NCBI GenBank assembly: GCA_000421085.1
Contig: ATWE01000006.1
Span: forward strand, 186,001 to 250,000
Origin: Ensifer sp. USDA 6670
GTDB taxonomy: Bacteria; Pseudomonadota; Alphaproteobacteria; Rhizobiales; Rhizobiaceae
Reading direction: 5' to 3'
Length of the DNA: 64,000 bases
Both the position numbers and the translations under genes were made by a program. The notes under the pieces were generated by a model. That model worked only from the letters and a program-made list of their open reading frames with translations, was not told the DNA's origin and did no database searches. Below are positions 1-8,717 of the stretch, piece by piece; position 1 is the stretch's first letter, and every line of letters begins with the position of its first letter.

Positions 1-1062
1 CCACTGGTCGATTGCAACGGCGATGATGATCAGCAAGCCGATCAGGAGATAGGTCCATTGCGGGTCGGTGCCCATGAGGCGCAGGCCGAGCGAGAAGACG
101 CCGACGATCAGCGCGCCGAAGAGCATGCCCATGATGGAGCCGCGGCCGCCGAAGAGCGAGATGCCGCCGATCACCACGGCGGTGATCGATTCGATATTCG
201 CAAACTGGCCCGCCGTCGGGGAGACGGAGCCGATGCGGCCGATGAGGGCCCAGCCGGCAAGGGCGCAGATGAGACCGGAGAGCGTATAGATGGAGATGAG
301 CATGCGCGTGACGTTGACGCCGGCGAGCTTGGCAGCCTCGGGGTCGTCGCCGACGGCATAGACATAGCGCCCCCAGGCGGTGCGGTTCAGGACATACCAA
401 AGAAGGCAGACGAGGAGCACCATCACCACGACGCCGTAGGTGAAGACGGCATTGCCGATGCGGAAGTTCTGGCCGAAGAACTGCAGGATCGGGGCATTCG
501 CGGAAATGTCCTGAGCCCGGATCGTCTCATTGGCGGAATAGAGGAAGTTGGAGGCGAGGACGATCTGCCACATGCCGAGCGTGACGATAAAGGGCGGCAG
601 CTTCATCCGCGCGACGAGCGTTCCGTTGATGTAGCCGCAAAGCGCGCCCACCCCAAGGCCGCAGACGACGGAGAGCACCGGCGGGAAGCCGTAGCGGAAG
701 GTGAACTGGCCCATGATGACGGATGAGAGCACCATGATGGCGCCGACCGAAAGATCGATACCGGCGGTCAGGATCACGAGCGTCTGAGCGGCACCAACGA
801 TACCGACGATTGCCACCTGCTGCAGGATCAGCGTCATGGTGAAGGCCGAAAAGAACTTGCCGCCGAGAATGAGCCCGAAGGCGATCAGCGACAGGACCAG
901 CACGATCAGCGGCACCGCGGCCGGGCTCGAATGCAGGAAGTGCTGCAGCTTCTGAAGCAGCGTCTTATCATGCGCGTCGAAAGACGCTACGTCCGTCGAG
1001 CTGTCAGCCAGGACCTTTTCGAATTCCTGGGACGGCTGTGCGGCTGTGTTTGTTTCGCCCAT
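1..1062 (-). CDS. frcC: Fructose ABC transporter permease FrcC (3' end cut by window edge)
   Basis: Inner-membrane permease of a carbohydrate ABC importer of the RbsC/XylH class, here probably the fructose (also ribose/mannose) transporter FrcBCA of Sinorhizobium. The 354 residues in the window comprise a roughly 45-residue hydrophilic N-terminus and then many hydrophobic helices, with the family motif GIDLSVGAIM and the C-terminal part GGISLFGGRGSIMG. The start at 1062 follows a strong GGGAGGAG site. It lies 280 bp downstream of frcB on the same strand, the usual binding-protein-then-permease order. The expected ATPase gene frcA would lie beyond position 1. Only a few C-terminal residues should be missing. 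The assignment rests on family motifs plus the neighbouring ROK regulator. Confidence 0.88.
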   Translation of the reverse strand, partial: MGETNTAAQPSQEFEKVLADSSTDVASFDAHDKTLLQKLQHFLHSSPAAVPLIVLVLSLIAFGLILGGKFFSAFTMTLILQQVAIVGIVGAAQTLVILTAGIDLSVGAIMVLSSVIMGQFTFRYGFPPVLSVVCGLGVGALCGYINGTLVARMKLPPFIVTLGMWQIVLASNFLYSANETIRAQDISANAPILQFFGQNFRIGNAVFTYGVVVMVLLVCLLWYVLNRTAWGRYVYAVGDDPEAAKLAGVNVTRMLISIYTLSGLICALAGWALIGRIGSVSPTAGQFANIESITAVVIGGISLFGGRGSIMGMLFGALIVGVFSLGLRLMGTDPQWTYLLIGLLIIIAVAIDQW

Positions 1063-1292
1063 GGGGACTCCTCCCGTGAACCCCGCTCATGAGGGGGTGC
1101 ATTGCTGCAGGATGCGCGGCCCACCGGTCGAAGCGGCGAGCCTCAGAACTCTCCACGACAATCCCGCTTGCGCCGCGATCGGTTCTGAGAAGCCAGAGCG
1201 GAACGCGGGCAAGAAGCATCTCGCGCTTTCCTCGCCCCGCCCTGAAAATTGCGCAGGTTTTCGGTGCCTTGTCAAAGACCTCGGCACTTGCA

Positions 1293-1318
1293 GGAAGGGC
1301 GGCCGGGGCCGCCCTTCC
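1293..1318 (-). promoter_or_regulatory. Strong stem-loop between frcB and frcC
   Basis: An 11-bp perfect inverted repeat (GGAAGGGCGGC / GCCGCCCTTCC) with a 4-nt loop sits 25 nt past the frcB stop codon. No T-run follows on the minus strand, so it looks less like an intrinsic terminator than an mRNA-stabilising or attenuating hairpin. Such hairpins often allow more binding protein than permease to be made from one transcript. Confidence 0.6.
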
Positions 1319-1342
1319 CTTCACGCCTGTGTGCGTGGCCGA

Positions 1343-2368
1343 TCAGCCCCAGCACTTCTCCATGCCGGTCTTGGTATCGATCGACTCGACGCCGGATACC
1401 GGCTTGTCGGTAACGAGCGAAACGCCGGTGTCGACGAAGTCCTTGCCTTCGGTCGGCGTAGGCTTCTCGCCCGTATCGGCGAACTTCTTGATCGCCTCGA
1501 TGCCGAGCGCCGCCATCATCAGCGGATACTGCTGCGACGTCGCGCCGATCACGCCCTCGGCAACATTCTTGACGCCCGGGCAGCCGCCGTCGACGGAAAC
1601 GATCAGCACGTCCTTCTCGCGGCCGACGGACTTCAGCGCCTCATAGGCGCCGGCGGCGGCCGGCTCGTTGATCGTGTGGACGACGTTGATGGTCGGATCC
1701 TTCTGGAGGAGGTTCTCCATCGCGGTCCGGCCGCCCTCTTCGTTGCCGTTGGTGATGTCGTGACCGACGATGCGCGGATCATCCTCGTCGCCGATCTTGT
1801 TCGGGTCCTTGGGGTCGATGCCGAAACCGATCATGAAGCCCTGGTCGCGCAGTACGTCGACGGAGGGCTGCGACGGCGTCAGGTCGAGGAAGGCCACCTT
1901 GGCTTCCTTGGCGGCGTCGCCGAGCGTTGCCGCCGCCCACTGGCCGATGAGTTTGCCGGCGAGCAGGTTGTCCGTCGCAAAAGTCGCGTCGGCGGCATTG
2001 AGGGGCTCGAGCGGCGTGTCGAGTGCGATGACCAGAAGACCCGCATCCCGGGCCTTCTGGACCTGCGGCACGATACCCTGGGTATCGGAGGCGGCAATCA
2101 GGATACCCTTGGCGCCATCGGCGATGCAGGTCTCGATCGCAGCAACCTGGCTTTCGGAATCCCCGTCGATCTTGCCGGCATAGGACTTCAGCGTCACGCC
2201 AAGTTCCTTGGCCTTGGCGGCCGCGCCTTCCTTCATTTTTACGAAGAAGGGATTGGTGTCGGTTTTGGTGATGAGGCAAGCCGACACCTCGGCTGCCTGC
2301 AAGGGCGATGCGAAAGCAACGCCCATGGCGAGCGCGCCGAATGCGGCAGAAAGAACTGTCTTCTTCAT
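1343..2368 (-). CDS. frcB: Fructose ABC transporter periplasmic binding protein FrcB
   Basis: Periplasmic sugar-binding protein (Peripla_BP_4 / RbsB family, 341 aa) that would deliver fructose-type sugars to FrcC. A Sec signal peptide is visible ([20 protein letters not shown], cleavage near SPLQAAEV). The mature domain has the two-lobe pattern with [14 protein letters not shown] near its start and [19 protein letters not shown] in the C-terminal lobe. The start codon is preceded by a GGGAGGA site at about 2372-2378. It is transcribed away from frcR, which is the arrangement known for the S. meliloti frc locus. Ligand identity is inferred from locus context. Confidence 0.9.
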   Translation of the reverse strand: MKKTVLSAAFGALAMGVAFASPLQAAEVSACLITKTDTNPFFVKMKEGAAAKAKELGVTLKSYAGKIDGDSESQVAAIETCIADGAKGILIAASDTQGIVPQVQKARDAGLLVIALDTPLEPLNAADATFATDNLLAGKLIGQWAAATLGDAAKEAKVAFLDLTPSQPSVDVLRDQGFMIGFGIDPKDPNKIGDEDDPRIVGHDITNGNEEGGRTAMENLLQKDPTINVVHTINEPAAAGAYEALKSVGREKDVLIVSVDGGCPGVKNVAEGVIGATSQQYPLMMAALGIEAIKKFADTGEKPTPTEGKDFVDTGVSLVTDKPVSGVESIDTKTGMEKCWG

Positions 2369-2459
2369 TAAATCCTCCCAAGGATGAAAAATGCCGGCAT
2401 GCCGGCTTCAGGACCCGCTGCAGCATTCTCCTCAGCTGCAGACGGCGCTTCCGATGGTC

Positions 2460-2488
2460 AATCAAGCATCAAAAATCCACCCTGTCAA
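2460..2488 (-). promoter_or_regulatory. Predicted sigma-70-type promoter of frcB; frcB-frcR intergenic region
   Basis: On the minus strand TTGACA (2483-2488) and TTGATT (2460-2465) are separated by 17 bp and point to frcB, whose start is at 2368. The flanking 2484-2520 stretch is unusually AT-rich for this genome. The divergent intergenic region 2369-2720 holds no credible gene. It must carry the frcR promoter and the FrcR operator, but I could not single out an operator. Confidence 0.5.
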
Positions 2489-2720
2489 TAAATAAATCAA
2501 ATTGAATTATTATCGCGTTGTGGCATTCTGCACGTGGTTTCGCTTCGGTCGAGCCGAGAGGATTCGGGCATTGGCAGTCGTGGCCAGATGCGGGCAGGCC
2601 CGAGCGAAGCGAGCGGTGATACCGTGATCAGAGTGCGGTCGCGGTAAAGCTTCAAGGTACTGCGTGGCCGTACCCGGATCGGGAAGGAACCGTACGGTAC
2701 CAATGGGAGGAAACGGTGGC

Positions 2721-3950
2721 ATGTCACTGACAGATGGCCCCTATGCGGGGCCGCCTCAGCCGGATGTGGTCGACCCGAGCGGCGGGGCCAATCAAACGCG
2801 CGTGCGCGCCTATAACGAACGGCTGGTCATGTCGCTGGTGCGCCGTCATGGCAGCTTGTCCAAGGCCGAGATTGCGCGCCGCTCCGGTCTTTCGGCACAG
2901 ACCGCCTCCGTCATCATGCGGTCGCTCGAAGCCGACGGGATGCTCGTCCGCGGCGCGCCGGTGCGCGGCCGGGTGGGACAACCCTCTATCCCCATGCGGC
3001 TCAATCCGGATGCGGTCTATTCCTTCGGCGTGAAGATCGGCCGGCGCAGTGCCGATCTGGTGCTGATGGATTTTCTCGGCACCATTCGGCTGCACCTGCA
3101 TCAGATCCATACCTATCCGCTGCCCGAGGAGATCGTCAGCTTCATCGTCGCAGGTATAGGGAAACTCGAGGGACAGCTTGGCCCCGGCGAGCGTGGCCGC
3201 ATCGCCGGCGTCGGCATTGCCACGCCGTTCGAGTTGTGGAACTGGTCGGAGGAGGTCGGCGCGCCGCGCGACGAGATGGACAGGTGGCGTGATTTCGACC
3301 TGCAGGCGGCGGTCGCCTCGCGCATCCGGCATCCGGTGTTCCTTCAGAACGACGGAACCAGCGCCTGCGGTGCAGAACTCGCCTTCGGTGTGGGCGCCAG
3401 CTATCCGGATTTCGTCTATTTCTATATCGGCTCCTTTATCGGCGGCGGCGTCGTGATCAACTCCGCCCTCTTTTCCGGACGAACCGGCACCGCCGGCGCC
3501 GTCGGCCCGCTGCCCGTCGCCGGCAAGGACGGCAAGTCGACGCAGTTGCTGAAAATCGCCTCGGTCTTTGTCCTGGAAAAGCTCCTGCGCGAACGCGGTA
3601 TCGACCCGGAGCCGCTCTGGTACTCCGCCGACGATTGGATCGATTTCGGCGAGCCGCTCGAAATATGGATCCAGGATGCGGCAGCAGCGCTTGCACAAGC
3701 CGTCGTATCCGCTGTTTCCGTCGTCGATTTTTCGGCGGCCGTGATCGACGGCGGCTTTCCTCCCTGGGTGCGTGCCCGCCTTCTTGCCGCGACGCGAAAG
3801 GCCCTCCAGACGCTCGACCTGCAGGGCGTCACGGTTCCGGACCTCGTCGAAGGCACCGTCGGCAGCCACGCCCGCGCGATCGGCGGCGCAAGCCTGCCGC
3901 TTTTCTCCCGCTATCTGCTGGACACCAATGTCCTCTTCAAGGAGCTTTGA
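2721..3950 (+). CDS. frcR: ROK-family transcriptional regulator FrcR
   Basis: Probable repressor of the fructose transporter operon, 409 aa. An N-terminal winged-helix HTH covers about residues 30-90 (SLSKAEIARRSGLSAQTASV), followed by a ROK sugar-kinase-like domain (FGVKIGRRSADLVLMD, then FLQNDGTSACGAE, then GSFIGGGVVINSALFSGRTG). The start at 2721 was chosen because a GGGAGGAAAC site precedes it; an in-frame GTG at 2664 lacks one. The ROK domain is the likely inducer sensor. It is divergent from frcB and only 4 bp upstream of the FucU/RbsD-like gene, so the two are probably co-transcribed. Confidence 0.88.
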   Translation: MSLTDGPYAGPPQPDVVDPSGGANQTRVRAYNERLVMSLVRRHGSLSKAEIARRSGLSAQTASVIMRSLEADGMLVRGAPVRGRVGQPSIPMRLNPDAVYSFGVKIGRRSADLVLMDFLGTIRLHLHQIHTYPLPEEIVSFIVAGIGKLEGQLGPGERGRIAGVGIATPFELWNWSEEVGAPRDEMDRWRDFDLQAAVASRIRHPVFLQNDGTSACGAELAFGVGASYPDFVYFYIGSFIGGGVVINSALFSGRTGTAGAVGPLPVAGKDGKSTQLLKIASVFVLEKLLRERGIDPEPLWYSADDWIDFGEPLEIWIQDAAAALAQAVVSAVSVVDFSAAVIDGGFPPWVRARLLAATRKALQTLDLQGVTVPDLVEGTVGSHARAIGGASLPLFSRYLLDTNVLFKEL

Positions 3951-3954
3951 GCCG

Positions 3955-4383
3955 TTGCTGAAAGGAATAAGCCCCATTCTGAGCCCGGAGCTTCTCTCCA
4001 CATTGAGAGCGATGGGGCACGGCGACGAGATTGCGCTCGTCGACGGAAACTATCCCGGGCTGGAGCACGCGCGCCGGCTCATCCGGCTGGACGGGCACCC
4101 GCTTGTCCCCGTGCTCGATGCCGTATTGAGCATCCTGCCGATCGACGATTTCGTTCCGGAGGCGATCTTCCGGGCAACCGTGAAACAGGACCGCGATGCG
4201 CTCGACCCGGTGCATCGGGACATCATTGCCTGCTGTCGGAAACATGAGCCGGCGCAGCCGGTCGTTCCGTTGCTCGGAGCCGATTTCTATCGGCGGGTGA
4301 AGGCGGCCCATGCGGTGGTGCAGACCAGCGAACCGCGGCTCTACGGCAACGTCATCCTGCGCAAGGGCGTCATCTACCCTTAA
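3955..4383 (+). CDS. RbsD/FucU-family sugar mutarotase
   Basis: Cytoplasmic RbsD/FucU family protein, 142 aa. Members interconvert anomers or ring forms of monosaccharides after import. The N-terminal family signature MGHGDEIALVDGNYPG and the C-terminal YGNVILRKGVI are both present. The most likely start is TTG at 3955, just 4 bp after the frcR stop, with AAGGAG inside the end of frcR as its ribosome-binding site. This suggests translational coupling to frcR. Given the fructose transporter next door, its substrate may be fructose or a related hexose, but that is inference. FucU (fucose) and RbsD (ribose) are the characterised relatives. Confidence 0.82.
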   Translation: MLKGISPILSPELLSTLRAMGHGDEIALVDGNYPGLEHARRLIRLDGHPLVPVLDAVLSILPIDDFVPEAIFRATVKQDRDALDPVHRDIIACCRKHEPAQPVVPLLGADFYRRVKAAHAVVQTSEPRLYGNVILRKGVIYP

Positions 4384-4404
4384 AAACGGGGGCTGGGCGA
4401 GAAC

Positions 4405-4436
4405 AAAGAACCCGCCGGCAAGCCGGCGGGTTCTTT
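4405..4436. terminator. Bidirectional intrinsic terminator
   Basis: A 15-bp perfect inverted repeat (AAAGAACCCGCCGGC / GCCGGCGGGTTCTTT) separated by AA, flanked by A-rich and T-rich tracts. It lies between the convergent mutarotase gene and the doxX-type gene and can serve both. Confidence 0.85.
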
Positions 4437-4455
4437 TCGATCAGAAATGCTTGGG

Positions 4456-4893
4456 TCAGGCAGCAACGGCCCTTCCGGCGCGGGCATCGAGCGAGAGGGC
4501 GCCCGGGCCGAAGCCCGCCAGCACGAGGAAGGCGCCGGCAATCGTGACATTCTTCATCATCATGATCTGGTTGAAGACCGTCAGCAGCCCGTTTGCAGCC
4601 GGCGGGAAGTCGGGGACGTTGATTGCGCCGCTATGGAAGACGAAAGCGGTGATCACGCAGAAGGCGGCGAGCAGATAGGATGCGATGCGGGTCTGAAAGC
4701 CGACGAGGATCGCAAGACCGGCAACGAGTTCGAAGAGACCGGCGAGATAGGCGAGCGGGGTTGCGGCAGGCCAACCGGCACCGGTGATCATACCGGCCGT
4801 CGCCGATGGGTCGGTGAGCTTGCCGAAGCCGGAAGTGATGAAGATGATCGAGAGAAGAATGCGCCCGATGAGCACGATGACATTCTGGGACAT
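4456..4893 (-). CDS. DoxX-family membrane protein
   Basis: Integral membrane protein of the DoxX family, 145 aa, with four predicted hydrophobic helices. The N-terminal pattern LIGRILLSIIFITSGFGKL and the later AGLFELVAGLAILVGF are typical. Bacterial DoxX proteins are linked to redox or thiol stress, but a specific role cannot be read here. The start at 4893 is preceded by AGGAG at good spacing, in preference to an upstream in-frame start at 4938. It is divergent from the clr-like gene. Confidence 0.8.
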   Translation of the reverse strand: MSQNVIVLIGRILLSIIFITSGFGKLTDPSATAGMITGAGWPAATPLAYLAGLFELVAGLAILVGFQTRIASYLLAAFCVITAFVFHSGAINVPDFPPAANGLLTVFNQIMMMKNVTIAGAFLVLAGFGPGALSLDARAGRAVAA

Positions 4894-5130
4894 GCGCGAG
4901 GCTCCTGTTGGGAAACGTGTTGGCAGCAGAGATAACAAGCTTTTCGAAATCCTCTAGCCGCCCGCCCGGCGACAGATCGTTCACAATCTAGAGACGGAAT
5001 CGATTCGTCGTCAACTGATGAACTCCACCGCTTTGGTCGCGTTCGGCCGAACAAGCGCTTTTCTGTTGCAAGATGAGGCGACTGAGTCAAAACTCCCCGA
5101 CGCGTAAAGGGGAACGCAGGGGTAATCGCA

Positions 5131-5835
5131 ATGGCTGAAGTCATCCGGAGTTCCGCCTTCTGGCGGTCCTTCCCTATATTCGAAGAGTTCGACAGCGAAA
5201 CCCTGTGCGAGCTCTCGGGCATCGCCAGCTATCGGAAATGGTCCGCGGGCACGGTCATCTTTCAACGCGGCGACCAAGGCGACTACATGATCGTGGTGGT
5301 TTCCGGGCGCATCAAGCTTTCGCTGTTCACGCCGCAAGGCCGCGAACTCATGTTGCGGCAGCATGAGGCGGGGGCGCTGTTCGGCGAGATGGCGCTGCTC
5401 GACGGTCAGCCGCGATCGGCGGATGCGACCGCCGTCACCGCCGCCGAGGGCTATGTGATCGGCAAGAAGGATTTTCTCGCTCTTATCACGCAAAGGCCGA
5501 AGACCGCCGAGGCGGTGATCCGCTTCCTCTGCGCACAATTGCGCGACACGACGGACAGGCTGGAAACCATCGCGCTCTACGATCTCAACGCCCGCGTCGC
5601 CCGCTTCTTCCTGGCGACGCTCCGCCAGATCCACGGCAGCGAGATGCCGCAAAGCGCCAATCTCCGGCTGACACTCAGCCAGACGGACATCGCCTCGATT
5701 CTCGGAGCGAGCCGGCCGAAGGTGAACCGCGCGATCCTGTCGCTGGAGGATAGCGGTGCCATCAAGCGCGCCGACGGCATCATCTGCTGCAATGTCGGTC
5801 GCCTGCTGAGCATCGCCGATCCGGAGGAGGATTGA
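5131..5835 (+). CDS. clr: CRP/FNR-family cAMP receptor regulator (Clr)
   Basis: Cyclic-nucleotide-responsive transcription factor, 234 aa. The N-terminal beta-barrel cNMP domain carries a phosphate-binding cassette around residues 82-100 (FGEMALLDGQPRSADATA). A C-terminal winged helix lies near residues 180-210 (LSQTDIASILGASRPKVNRA). It matches the position and design of S. meliloti Clr, which with 3',5'-cAMP activates a small regulon that tunes infection of Medicago roots. The adjacent gene encodes a receptor adenylate cyclase. A sequence matching the Clr consensus lies in front of the gene at 8785, supporting the name. The start is ATG with an upstream AGGGG-type site. Confidence 0.85.
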   Translation: MAEVIRSSAFWRSFPIFEEFDSETLCELSGIASYRKWSAGTVIFQRGDQGDYMIVVVSGRIKLSLFTPQGRELMLRQHEAGALFGEMALLDGQPRSADATAVTAAEGYVIGKKDFLALITQRPKTAEAVIRFLCAQLRDTTDRLETIALYDLNARVARFFLATLRQIHGSEMPQSANLRLTLSQTDIASILGASRPKVNRAILSLEDSGAIKRADGIICCNVGRLLSIADPEED

Positions 5836-5896
5836 TGCCGCTCGCCCAAAAGCGGGCGGTTTCAAGGACTTGGAGCGGTTGAGCGTAAGGCCGAGG

Positions 5897-7768
5897 ATGC
5901 ATCACCGCATAACCCCGCTTTCCGGAGGGATCATCGCCAGCCTCGCCGCGGCGCTGCTGCTCTATCTCTATGCCGGAACCATCCTCGAGACCCAGCGTGA
6001 ACTCTTTTTCGACAATCTCACCCAATGGGTCCCCTCGCCGAGGACGCCGGACATCATCGTCGTCGACGTCGATCGTAAGGCCTATGAAGCACATGGCGGC
6101 AGCTGGGACAGGGCCGCAACCGCCGATCTGATTACACGCCTGGCCGCGGCCGGGCCGAAGACGATCGCCGTCGATTTCGTCTTCAGTTCCGCCTGCGACC
6201 CGGCTTCGCCCGCAAACGCCGCACTCGCTGCGGCGATCGGCAAGGCCGCCGTGGCCCTCGGCTTCTTGGCGACCGACCGCGTTCTCGAACGGCCGCGTCC
6301 CGTGCCGCCTCTCGCCCTCAGGCGCCAGCTGGCCGTCCCCGCGCAGTGGTTTATCGAAGGGGCGGAGACCTCCTGCCCGGCTTTCATGGACCGGGCGAAG
6401 GCCGCTACGGCGGCTTTTCTCGTCGGCGACGAGGACGCACGGGTCCGGCGCGTTCAAGCTTTCGCCATACTCGGCAACGATGCTTACCCGGCGCTCGGCA
6501 TCGAAGCGGGGCGGCTTGCCGCCGGCAGCAGCACGCCCGTTCTCGGCGGAGAACCTGCGTGGCTGAGGCTCGATCACGCGATCATCCCCCTCGACGAGAG
6601 CGGCAACCTGCGCTTCCCCGCAAGTTCCGAGGAGGCGATCGCCGCCCGCACGATCTCTGCCGCCGACATCCTGGCCGGTCGCTTGGAGAAAAGTCGGCTG
6701 GCGGGGAGGCTTGTCCTGATCGGCAGCAGCATGCCGAGCCTTGGCGGCCTTCGGCCCACCGCCTCCATGCCGCTCCAGCCATCGGTTCAGATCCATGCCG
6801 ATATCGCCAATGCGATCATGACGGGGTTCGTACCTTACCGTGGCAGCGATCTGCCCTTCATCGAGGCGGTCTTCGCCTTCGCAGCGGGAGCCGCTGCAGC
6901 CTATGCAGCAACCAGGCTTCGCCCAATGGCGTCCCTTACGCTGGGCGCTGCGGCGGTGCTCACCATCATCGCCTTTGCCGGTGCGATCTATGCCTCCACC
7001 GGTTGGCTTTTCGACGCAATCGGCACATCCCTGGCACTGGTAGCGGTCCTCGTCGTCACCAGCGCAATGCAGCTCGCGCGAACCCGGCGCGCCGAGGCGA
7101 TCGCCCGGCGGAAATTCTCACAATATCTGCCGCAGTCCGTGGTGGCGCGCTACATAGACGAGCCCGATCGCGGGCGCATGGCCGGTGAGGAACGCCCAGT
7201 GACGGCGCTTTTCACCGACATCGAGGATTTCTCGACACTTTCGCAAAAGCTTGGTCCCCGCGAACTCGTGGCCCTGCTCGACGTCTATTTCGCCGAGGTG
7301 AACGCGCTCGTCTCCGGGCATGGCGGCATGGTCGACAAGGTCGTCGGCGATGCGGTCCATGCTCTCTTCAATGCGCCCGAGGACCTGCCCGACCATGTAG
7401 ACAAGGCGATCGGCTGCGCCGCGGCGATCCATGTTCTGACCGAGGAGATGCGCAGACGCCCGCAATTTGCCGAACACGGTTTCGGCAGGACCCGCATCGG
7501 CATCGAAACCGGGCCGGCGGTACTGGGAGAGGTGGGCGCCGGCGGTAAGCTCGACTACACCGCGCATGGCGATGCGGTGAACCTCGCCGCTCGCCTTCAG
7601 GAGGCGAACAAGTTCCTCGGCACCGCCATCTGCATCGGCCCGGCGGCGGCTGCGCAGTCGAATGCGGCGCTCAGATCCCTTGGCCGGCATGACATCAGGG
7701 GTTTCGGATCAATGGAGCTTTTTACCGTAGCGAGCGATGAGCTGAATAAGCACCTTCGAGCGGAATGA
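5897..7768 (+). CDS. cyaD1: CHASE2-domain receptor adenylate cyclase (CyaD1-like)
   Basis: Membrane class III nucleotidyl cyclase, 623 aa, making cAMP for Clr. Order: one N-terminal transmembrane helix (residues 11-30), a periplasmic CHASE2 sensor domain (about 30-310), three transmembrane helices (about 316-400), and the catalytic domain (about 430-600). Metal-binding aspartates are seen in FTDIEDFS (about 438) and KVVGDAV (about 482); adenine-recognition Lys and Asp in DKVVGD and LDYTAHGD; the transition-state Asn/Arg in NLAARL. The domain therefore looks catalytically complete. The start at 5897 (ATG) was preferred to an upstream TTG at 5870. It follows clr by 61 bp. The S. meliloti name is from recall of that locus. 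Confidence 0.85.
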   Translation: MHHRITPLSGGIIASLAAALLLYLYAGTILETQRELFFDNLTQWVPSPRTPDIIVVDVDRKAYEAHGGSWDRAATADLITRLAAAGPKTIAVDFVFSSACDPASPANAALAAAIGKAAVALGFLATDRVLERPRPVPPLALRRQLAVPAQWFIEGAETSCPAFMDRAKAATAAFLVGDEDARVRRVQAFAILGNDAYPALGIEAGRLAAGSSTPVLGGEPAWLRLDHAIIPLDESGNLRFPASSEEAIAARTISAADILAGRLEKSRLAGRLVLIGSSMPSLGGLRPTASMPLQPSVQIHADIANAIMTGFVPYRGSDLPFIEAVFAFAAGAAAAYAATRLRPMASLTLGAAAVLTIIAFAGAIYASTGWLFDAIGTSLALVAVLVVTSAMQLARTRRAEAIARRKFSQYLPQSVVARYIDEPDRGRMAGEERPVTALFTDIEDFSTLSQKLGPRELVALLDVYFAEVNALVSGHGGMVDKVVGDAVHALFNAPEDLPDHVDKAIGCAAAIHVLTEEMRRRPQFAEHGFGRTRIGIETGPAVLGEVGAGGKLDYTAHGDAVNLAARLQEANKFLGTAICIGPAAAAQSNAALRSLGRHDIRGFGSMELFTVASDELNKHLRAE

Positions 7769-7778
7769 GGGAATGCCG

Positions 7779-7945
7779 CCCCTCATCCCGCTGCCGCGAC
7801 CTTCTCCCCGCAAGCGGGGGCGAAGGAGACTCGCGGCACACTCTCAAATCCCCTCTCCTCTTGTGGACCGCAGCGGCTGAGAGGGAGCGAGCGTGCGCCG
7901 CTTGCCCTTCTCCCCGCTTGCGGGGAGAAGGTGCCGGCAGCAACT
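7779..7945. repeat. RIME-type intergenic mosaic repeat
   Basis: Contains CTTCTCCCCGC...GCGGGGAGAAGG arms and a CCTCATCCCGCTGCCGCG edge, the hallmark of the rhizobial RIME element. Related copies occur at 39967-40046 and 57633-57806. It fills the gap between the convergent cyclase and fecR-domain genes and may act as a terminator for both. Confidence 0.75.
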
Positions 7946-7971
7946 GCATCGCGAGATGCCGGCTATCGCTC

Positions 7972-8586
7972 CTACCTCAACCCGACGCTCGCATAGGCCT
8001 GACGAATTCGCGCCTCGCCCCAGCGCGTCGGCTCGCTGGGCGCGGCGCCCGGGCGGCTGATATCGACGCCCTGGCCGGCCGCAACTGTCCGTGTAACGCC
8101 GCCGCCCTGCACGGATACCTCGCCATGTTCCACGAATACGGCGAAGGCCGCTCGGCTCGGGCCGCAGAAGAATTTCGTTCCGCGAACGCCGATCATGCCG
8201 AAGGCGGTGCGCACCGTAACGTCCGTCTTGGGCAAGCCTTCGGGCCGGTCGAAGACCATCCGGCCCAGTCCCAGCTCCAGGGTTCCGCCCTGGCCGGCGA
8301 TGTAGCTGTCGATCAGGAGTTCCGTTTGCGGCCCCAGCAGGATACGCGTTTCGCTGAGCGCGAGATCGGCGAAGCTGTTGCTGCTCGTCAGGACAAAATC
8401 CTTGTCGAGAACCGCGCCGCCGATCGCCAGCCGTTCCTCGTCCCGGCCCTGCCGGCGGCGGACATTGCCGCGGATTTTTGCGGCCTTGCCCACGACCGGA
8501 GCTGCTGCCGTCGAACGGCCGCCCGATAGGGTGACAAGTAACAGGCCGCCGAGAAAGATCCGTCTCCTCACTTCGAACTGCCGCAT
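7972..8586 (-). CDS. Exported FecR-domain protein
   Basis: A 204-residue FecR-domain protein. The N-terminus MRQFEVRRRIFLGGLLLVTL plus a small-residue stretch looks like a signal peptide, possibly Tat-like given RRR. The FecR fold follows (KAAKIRGNVRRRQG, then LALSETRILLGPQTELLID, then TAFGMIGVRGTKFFC). No transmembrane anti-sigma module is present, so it is not a classical FecR sigma regulator. FecR-domain proteins are often encoded beside CHASE2 cyclases, so it may bind the periplasmic CHASE2 domain of its convergent neighbour; this is inference. The start at 8586 has a GGAGAAG site; an upstream in-frame start at 8661 looks weaker. Confidence 0.8.
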   Translation of the reverse strand: MRQFEVRRRIFLGGLLLVTLSGGRSTAAAPVVGKAAKIRGNVRRRQGRDEERLAIGGAVLDKDFVLTSSNSFADLALSETRILLGPQTELLIDSYIAGQGGTLELGLGRMVFDRPEGLPKTDVTVRTAFGMIGVRGTKFFCGPSRAAFAVFVEHGEVSVQGGGVTRTVAAGQGVDISRPGAAPSEPTRWGEARIRQAYASVGLR

Positions 8587-8717
8587 CGGCTTCTCCGCTG
8601 AATTTCGCAGCGCTCCCTGTTCGGCCTCCGGTTCCTTACGAGGATAGACCGGGGCGTGCACGATGCAAGACGCATCTTGGGGTCTGCTTCAACTCACCGT
8701 TTCATCGCCTTCACCGC

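Noticed and set aside
1046..2371. Long plus-strand open frame opposite frcB (and its overlap with the frcB-frcC gap)
   Set aside because: It is an antisense shadow produced by high GC: no ribosome site, arginine/alanine-rich composition, and the minus strand carries a clear signal peptide and family motifs.
2497..2727. Small minus-strand frames in the frcB-frcR intergenic region
   Set aside because: They overlap the predicted frcB promoter, lack ribosome sites and show no protein-like pattern.
7779..7945. RIME arms read as a CRISPR-like repeat array
   Set aside because: There are no regularly spaced direct repeats with unique spacers and no cas genes; the repeats are palindromic and scattered through the window.
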